From Symsagittifera roscoffensis (taxonomy: Eukaryota; Xenacoelomorpha; Acoela; Convolutidae): a stretch of DNA of 64,000 nt. The position numbers were made by a program, and so were the translations under genes. This document shows, piece after piece, positions 58,438 to 64,000 of the stretch; position 1 is the first letter of the stretch, and every line of letters begins with the position of its first letter. The DNA is taken from assembly GCF_963678635.1 (NCBI RefSeq), contig NC_087067.1:41874696-41938695 (forward strand). Reading direction: 5' to 3'. The notes beneath the pieces are model-generated. The model made no database searches and was not told the origin of the DNA. It saw only the letters and a list, made by a program, of their open reading frames with translations.

Positions 58438-58994
58438 GATTTCCAATGCTACAGAGAAACTTCCAAATAAGTGAACACTTTTATTGAACACTTTTATTTG
58501 CCAGTTAGGTTAGAAAAAAGGTTCGTAATAAAACACTCAGCTGAAGGCTATTGCAAACATCCAGAGGACATTATTGAGATTTGAGGTGCAAGGAGGTTCC
58601 TCCATGACAAAGAAAAACCGCTAGAAACTTTTTTTAAATTTCAGGCGAGTGCTCATATCGAGAGACACAGACAAGACAGCAGGTACAAACGTGATCATTT
58701 ATTCTTCTCGGTGAATCACAAGGAGACGAGCTTGATCTACACAGTAAACTTAACAACGAGCTAAGCAAACAAAATGAAGGCATTTTGGCGGTAATCGAAT
58801 AAATGTTTCCCAACTTGCTTGCCCTCAAATTGAACAAAAATAAGACTTATTTCTTAATACGACTAAATGCTTAACAATTTTGATTCAATACTCGGCTAAA
58901 AATTTTCTTCTAATAAGGTGCCTTGGTCCTAATTTGCTTTACTGACTCACAATTGTCTATTAAGTTCATTGTATCAGACCCGTCTCCATGTCAT

Positions 58995-59160
58995 TCAATT
59001 ACATGTACAAAAATATATATTTTCAACTAATTCAGTTGTAAAAGCAACCAAAACTGATTAAGTCACTTGTAAGACACACAATTACATGTACAAAAAACAT
59101 ATTTTCAACTAATTCAGTTGTAAAAGCAACCAAAAATGATTCAGTCACTTGTAATTTATA
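58995..59160 (+). repeat. 84-bp direct duplication
   Basis: 'caattacatgtacaaaaa' begins at 58995 and again at 59079. Both are followed by 'ttttcaactaattcagttg', 'taaaagcaaccaaaa' and 'cagtcacttgtaa', with few differences. Confidence 0.85.
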
Positions 59161-59264
59161 GCTTCAAACTTAAACCAAATTTCTTATTTGAAGACGCATT
59201 CGCTCATCTCGCATTCTCACAACAACAATCTAAACAATTCTTCGCACGAAATATACAAAAAAAA

Positions 59265-59525
59265 CGTATTGTTCCGACCATTTGAAAATTGGTGAGGCAC
59301 TTAGAATTCGGACGTGTTTGTTTTCTTTTTTTTTGTTTTCCACGCAAAATCAGGTACCACAAAGAATCATTGGAATGTCTCAAGTGATATACAAAATTAT
59401 CGCTCTTTTAGTCGTGATTCCAGCGATAACATTTTTGAAAAAAGTTGTCTGTATCGAGAAAAATTACTTTATAACTTTGATTTTAGATCAATTTTGAGCG
59501 AGTAAAGCGATCGAGTAACGATCGT
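59265..59525 (+). repeat. Dispersed repeat, about 250 bp
   Basis: Contains 'attgttccgaccatttgaaa', 'attcggacgtgttt', 'tttccacgcaaaatcaggta' and 'gagcgagtaaagcgatcg'. Copies are at 34640-34820 (plus), 20140-20340 (minus) and 44640-44720 (minus). Small open frames inside it are shared by descent of the repeat, not evidence of a gene. Confidence 0.65.
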
Positions 59526-59828
59526 TATATAAAAATTACTTTTATTTAGACTTTAAGGCTATAAAACTTTAACTTTACTGAAAAAAAAAAAAGTAATATT
59601 GGATGTATAATTTAGTGCTTCCTTGGTATTACTTTTCTTTTTTATTTTTTGCTTGTTATTTTTTTGAAAGACAAATGTTGTCGATTATGTCTAATTCACT
59701 AAGTTCATACGCGAGTTCTCAAATCACAACACGCACTAAAACCGACACTAATTTGAAGAAAAAAAAAACAAAACAAAAACACTTTTTTAATTAATGTGGT
59801 CGAAACCGTCTGTGCTACTTGCTTGCAC

Positions 59829-59930
59829 AGCAACCGGCTATCCTTTTTTCTCGTTTATCTTGTTATGTAGATTGTTTAATAACATAATTCAAAAATAACA
59901 AGGAGAGCCGGTTATGTTATTAAACAATCA
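59829..59930. repeat. Interlocked inverted repeats
   Basis: 'gattgtttaataacataa' (59871-59888) is the exact complement of 'ttatgttattaaacaatc' (59912-59929). A second inverted pair overlaps the same region: 'aaccggct' (59831-59838) with 'agccggtt' (59905-59912), and 'cttgttat' with 'ataacaag'. The two pairings share bases, so they are alternative folds of one segment. Confidence 0.75.
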
Positions 59931-59931
59931 T

Positions 59932-60174
59932 CTAGGACAATTTATCCTGTAGGGATAAAGCCAGACTAATAATCTTGAGTTTTTGTCTTTTTCCCGCAAA
60001 CCACTGCTGCGCTGCTTGGTGGAAACTTGTTCCGACCACTCTCAAAGAGTAGGTAGGAACTTCAAATTCTGGTCGGTTTTTTCCAGTCAATTTGTCTACG
60101 TCAAGAAAATCTCGTACAGGGCTTAATGGTAATATCATATTCAAGCCCTTTTGATCGTGATTCGGATCCTAAAA
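59932..60174 (-). other. Unidentified open frame, possible exon or gene fragment
   Basis: After a good acceptor ('ccattctttttag') the frame runs about 78 codons with protein-like composition: DFLDVDKLTGKNRPEFEVPT, then YSLRVVGTSFHQAAQQWFAG, ending at a stop next to the inverted repeats. 'VVGTSFHQ' faintly recalls the start of a HIRAN domain, but the following residues do not fit and I would not assign it. It lies inside RNF25 intron 2. Joining it to RNF25 exon 2 would shift the frame and end after about 22 residues. It could be a fragment of a decayed mobile element. Confidence 0.3.
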
Positions 60175-60439
60175 AGAATGGTCTGAATTTTTTCGGTTTT
60201 CAGACTATTTTTTTTAAATGGTCAATTTAGAGAAAAAAAACGGCTAACATACCAAACCAATTCGGCTGAAAATTCACTAGTATTTAAGAATCGAGTATCA
60301 TTATATCTAGTATTGAAATTTTTTTAACCTAATTAAGTTTGAGCTCATTTTGAAAAATTGGCAAAATTTAGAAGAAAAATGAAACTTTTATACTGGTTCT
60401 TCAAAAATTTTTCACCCTCAAGTAACAAGCACGGATCAT

Positions 60440-60700
60440 GAAGGCATTTTCAATAGCCACTTTACCACTGCTCCCCAATGCAATCAAATCTGCGTCAATA
60501 ATTTGAAGTTAATATCAATTAATAATATATATCGCAATAAAATTTCACTACTTTTCACCAAACATCAAATTATTGATATTATTCTAACTAATAATCACCC
60601 TCAAATCTCCAGTGAAAGGTTAATAAACAAAAAACCCAATACTATTCATATTAGAACCCACTGCCCAAACTCCGTTAAAACATACCGTGAATGATTGATC
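60440..60700 (+). pseudogene. Possible LINE endonuclease fragment
   Basis: The translated stretch KHQIIDIILTNNHPQISSE resembles the 'D-x-I-L-T-N' block of LINE endonucleases (compare ILDNIVATKSL in the element at 9255-12440). It is short and bounded by AT-rich DNA, and I see no RT part. The call is tentative. Confidence 0.35.
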
Positions 60701-61149
60701 CTACACTAGGAAATCTCCGAGGGTGCAACGGAAAACATCGCTTCGTTCCCGTACGAATCTGCAAAGAAACAAGAACTTCAGACGTCATTGTCATCTCAGT
60801 ATCCGAAAGCTTTTTCTAGCCCAAATAATGAGACTAAGTTCCTGAATTTTTTTTGCATATAATACCGGTATCACCGGATAAAGCTACTAAAACAACAGTA
60901 TTTATTTAAAGTGGGTAGAGTGAAAACAGTTCAAAGATGAGAGCTGAACAATTTAGATAGTCGAATAACGTACGGAGCTTTATCACGAATCCTCAAGTGT
61001 CACCTGAAAAATTAGCCATGAGGACCAGAAAATAATATACTCATCCCAAATTTGGGGCAAAATTTGCAAGAAGAACAAATGAACTTTTACAGCCACCTAT
61101 TTTGAAATTTTTATCACAGAACATCAAAAAAATCAGGAAATGAAAGTAC

Positions 61150-62289
61150 CTGAGCTGTTGTGACCTTTACGCCCCTGGTATCCAGTTTTGCCTCTTTTGT
61201 TATTGCCGTGATACGAATGTCTGTTCCTGTAGATTTCAGGGTTATTACCACCGTAAAATCCTTCCGAGCTGTTTCCACTTCCATTGCCATAGTACCAATG
61301 TTCCGATCCACCTCTGTAGTCGTAGCCGTAATTACTATAGTAGTCGCTTTCCGAGTAAGTATGGCTCAAGTTTCCAGAGAAGTTCGACTTCGCTGTAACA
61401 CTGAGTGGGGGTTTCTTTTTAACTCTCCGAGTGATAGGTTGACTCATCGGATCAGTTCGAGGAGAAACGTGACCTTGACCGGACATCGTTCTCTCTGCAA
61501 TAGGGCCTGGACTTGAAACTGTATGTTGCAAGTTTGAATGATCGTTTCTAAATTCAACTATGCTGCTTTGAATGCTGTCTTTACTGCCTTGTTTTGAAGA
61601 ACCCGTTGCAACGCTGCTGTTGCTTGCACTAGCGGACGGCCGCGGAACTTGATCGGCAGAATTACTAGCTTTTACTGAAGTTTCCGCAACAACGGAACTT
61701 TCAGCCTCTTCTTGAATTTCAGCAGCCAAGTTCTGCTCGTCCAGTGACCTCGATTTTTCAAGCAACTCGGCCCGAATTTCAAAATCATGCTTCTTTCTTG
61801 GCCTCCAACGACCATCGTGGTACTTATGGTCAATTCTTGGGGCCGGTGGTTCACTTGATCCCACGCTGTAACTAGCGCTCAGATTTCTGGGTCTGAAATC
61901 AGGATTGATCTCTTTCGATGTGCTTTTTCGGAATGTACTGTTGAGTGGATAAGACGAATTCAGGTTCTTCGTGTACCCTCGTCTGCTGACAAAAGAGCCA
62001 ACTTTCAGCTCTGGACCTGTTTGGCTGGGAACCGCAGCTATGAAGTCCTGTGCTTCGTCAGAATGAAGAGTATTCGGACCTTTCAATTCCTCATTTGACA
62101 GTTCTCCGCCGATAGTTGAAGTACTCGGCTGGTTGCTCGAGTCGCTGGAATGGTTCGAGGACTTTTTACTGGCACTGGAGACGTCAATCACAACGTTAGT
62201 AGAGGACGAAGGGTCTATTATGCCACCTTGTTCTTTCTGCTTCTCGAGCAGTTGTTGCATTTGTTGTTGGAATTTGCGAAACTCCTCGC
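61150..62289 (-). CDS. RNF25: RNF25, exon 2 (disordered central region)
   Basis: After acceptor 'cagttttgtttag' the exon continues in phase 1 with GEEFRKFQQQMQQLLEKQKE and then QGGIID, matching the human RNF25 segment ending ERGGIID just after the RING. The rest (about 360 residues) is Ser/Asn-rich and disordered, with basic patches (RRVKKKPPLS) and a Tyr/Gly/Asn-rich end (SEHWYYGNGSGNSSEGFYGG). The donor is CTCAG|gtactt at 61150. This region is far longer than in human RNF25 and has no other recognisable domain. Confidence 0.9.
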
Positions 62290-62666
62290 CTAAACAAAAC
62301 TGTTTCTTACAATCTGCAAAAATTCAATTGCTAACTAAATGCTCGTTTCTTTCTATTATAAATAATGTATTTATTTGTTTTTCGTATTTTGAAAATTTCC
62401 TGATTTAAAAAGCAAAGCAGGCGCGGATTTTCTCGAGCGGCGTGAATTCAAAAAACGCTCAAAATAATTTTGATTTTTGGAGCTCCAAAAACACTAAAAA
62501 TCCTATTTAGACAAAAAAAAAGTTCCGCGATCGAAAGTAATCCTTAGTATCTTAGACTTTCATTAATATGACGAGAAGTTCTGTTCTTCTAGACGACTTT
62601 AATCTACTACGTAATCTACTATGTATATATTTCTGTATTAGTTGTACCAACCAAAGATCATCTAAC

Positions 62667-63300
62667 CTAGCTGTATTGGCGCAGCAGCACCCTGACTTCC
62701 ATCGTTAGTTTCTTCTGGTTTTTCGAAGGAGTCCAGATGTTCCACCGTCAGTTCCAGCTGAGTTCTGCAAATGGGGCATGCATTTGCTGTCTTTTCGACT
62801 GTCTCTGGGTCCGTATTTTCATCCCGTTCTACTTGCTGAGTACTCTTCAGGTACTGTGACAGACACCAGGGGTGAAAATAGTGAAAGCAGGTCGTCTTAA
62901 TGAACGCCGAATCACTGTTCATAGCCTCAAGACATATGGCACATTCTACACTGGGGTGATTATTCGCAGTCAGAAAGTCCTTGATAAAATCAATCGCATC
63001 AAACAGCATTGCACTTCCTAATCTAGCCTCCATAAGAACGCCTAACTTTTCCACCAAATCCGATTCCAACGTTTGACTCAAACCTCTAACATTCTTAAAC
63101 GTTACAATTGGTTTTTCGTGAGGGTACGTAGCTGGGATTGTGAAAATGACGGACATGCACACATGTTTCTTAGAAGCGTCATCGGCAGTAGATGGTGTTA
63201 ACTGCATGGACACTTGACAGGGATCCGACTCCAATATGGAAACTTCGTCTCCGAAAATAGAACGAAGAATACCGAACTCTTCTTCAGTCGTACTCTCCAT
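62667..63300 (-). CDS. RNF25: E3 ubiquitin ligase RNF25, exon 1 (RWD and RING-H2)
   Basis: RNF25 is a RING E3 ligase. Vertebrate work links it to NF-kB activation and to ubiquitination at stalled ribosomes. Residues 1-112 form an RWD domain (EEEFGILRSIFGDE; PATYPHEKPIVTF, matching human PAEYPHEVPQISI; GSAMLFDAIDFIKDFL). The RING has all eight ligands: Cys120, Cys123, Cys138, His140, His143, Cys146, Cys175 and Cys178. The donor CTAG|gttaga splits a Gly codon (phase 1). The Met at 63300 begins the RWD directly, and 'gttttaatttttcag' ends 26 bases upstream of it. Joined exons give about 737 residues against 459 in human. Confidence 0.94.
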
Positions 63301-63326
63301 TTTATCATGAGAACCAACAGAAAAAT

Positions 63327-64000
63327 CTGAAAAATTAAAACATCATTAAATTTTTAGTGTTGTTTTTTGTTTCAGCTCAGCTTAATTTCCTGCCTGAGAT
63401 TTCCGAACCACAAAAAAATCAACAACAGTACATTGGTAACTTGAGAAAACTGGATCAATAAGATGAATTTTTTATTTCGCTGGGGAATCTGAAAATTAAA
63501 CTCCACTTTCGAAACTAGAAGTCGATCACGATTTTCGTGACCTTACACTTTTGCTGTCCGATAGTAGAGTTTTTCCCTTTATCAAAGAAAATGAACTGAA
63601 ATTGAAAACAAATCAAAAGTCAAACAGCGAAAAATTAAATTTGAGACTGAGCTTACTTAAAATTTTCTTGAAAAAAGGGAAAAAATCATAACGACTATTA
63701 TAGGAATCTGAACTACGTTCATACTCTTAAACATTGTTTACGCCGCTTATTAGCAGACTAACAGCAATAAGACTTGGAAATAACATTCATTTAGCGTCGA
63801 AGATTCTTTTCCATTCCCTAAACAACATGGAACGTCAAACTTGAAACCTAAATTAACACTTTGAAAATGGAAAAGATGTTCCCGGTGAAAAGTCTAGTAC
63901 CCAATTCCAATAAACTTGGTCTCGTCGGCGTAGAAAATCACAGTAACTAATTAAAATGTAAAAGTATTAAAATGGAAGATGATAAACAGTGTTGTCGCCG
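63327..64000. other. Upstream of RNF25; family B fragment and modular-repeat end
   Basis: 63430-63740 is a worn copy of inverted-repeat family B ('gaaaactggatcaataag', 'cgaaactagaagtcgatcac', 'ctacgttcatactctt'). 63865-63950 shows the modular-repeat end block 'gtgaaaagtctagtaccc'. No upstream exon was recognised. Confidence 0.5.

Overview
The window is nuclear DNA of an invertebrate animal. It is AT-rich, and its genes are split by GT-AG introns ranging from a few hundred bases to about 17 kb. Retroelement relics, non-autonomous DNA elements and tandem repeats fill the rest. The animal assignment rests on an SMN gene with Gemin2-binding helix, Tudor domain, poly-proline and YG box, together with RNF25, COG6 and MOCS3 orthologues. 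I cannot name the phylum.

Six host genes are recognised, all on the minus strand. In increasing coordinates they are MOCS3/UBA4 (3356-4561), an aldo-keto reductase (4904-5893), phosphoglycerate kinase in two exons (15759-17360), SMN in three exons (18833-27019), COG6 in five exons (33271-37389) and RNF25 in three exons (43341-63300). The exon joins of PGK, SMN, COG6 and RNF25 were worked out from splice signals, reading-frame phase and family alignment. They give complete proteins of about 417, 497, 652 and 737 residues. The genes have ordinary housekeeping roles: tRNA thiolation/urmylation and molybdenum cofactor, carbonyl reduction, glycolysis, snRNP assembly, Golgi tethering and ubiquitin ligation. 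They do not form one pathway.

Mobile DNA: an APE-type non-LTR retrotransposon on the minus strand (about 9.26-12.44 kb) with a mutated reverse-transcriptase active site; a second, decayed non-LTR element on the plus strand (about 39.2-41.26 kb); a decayed Tc1/mariner relic (17.6-18.5 kb); and two families of short terminal-inverted-repeat elements, one with a 9-bp target duplication. A modular repeat about 2 kb long recurs several times. Its modules are a short hairpin, a palindrome, internal 150-190 bp tandem units, an A-rich stretch full of AAGCCGA, an antisense tRNA-like module followed by a T-run, and a second hairpin. I do not recognise it as a named family.

The last RNF25 intron (43781-61149) contains a 12.2-kb satellite of about 102-bp monomers with higher-order repeats of about 2143 bp and 1035 bp.

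The most interesting gene-level signals are three. Strong 3' splice acceptors lie a few to about 40 bases upstream of five of the six start codons (112 bases for SMN), which suggests spliced-leader trans-splicing or 5' UTR introns. The aldo-keto reductase and MOCS3 genes are only about 320 bp apart, which suggests a possible operon. SMN has a long, glutamine-rich extension beyond the YG box.
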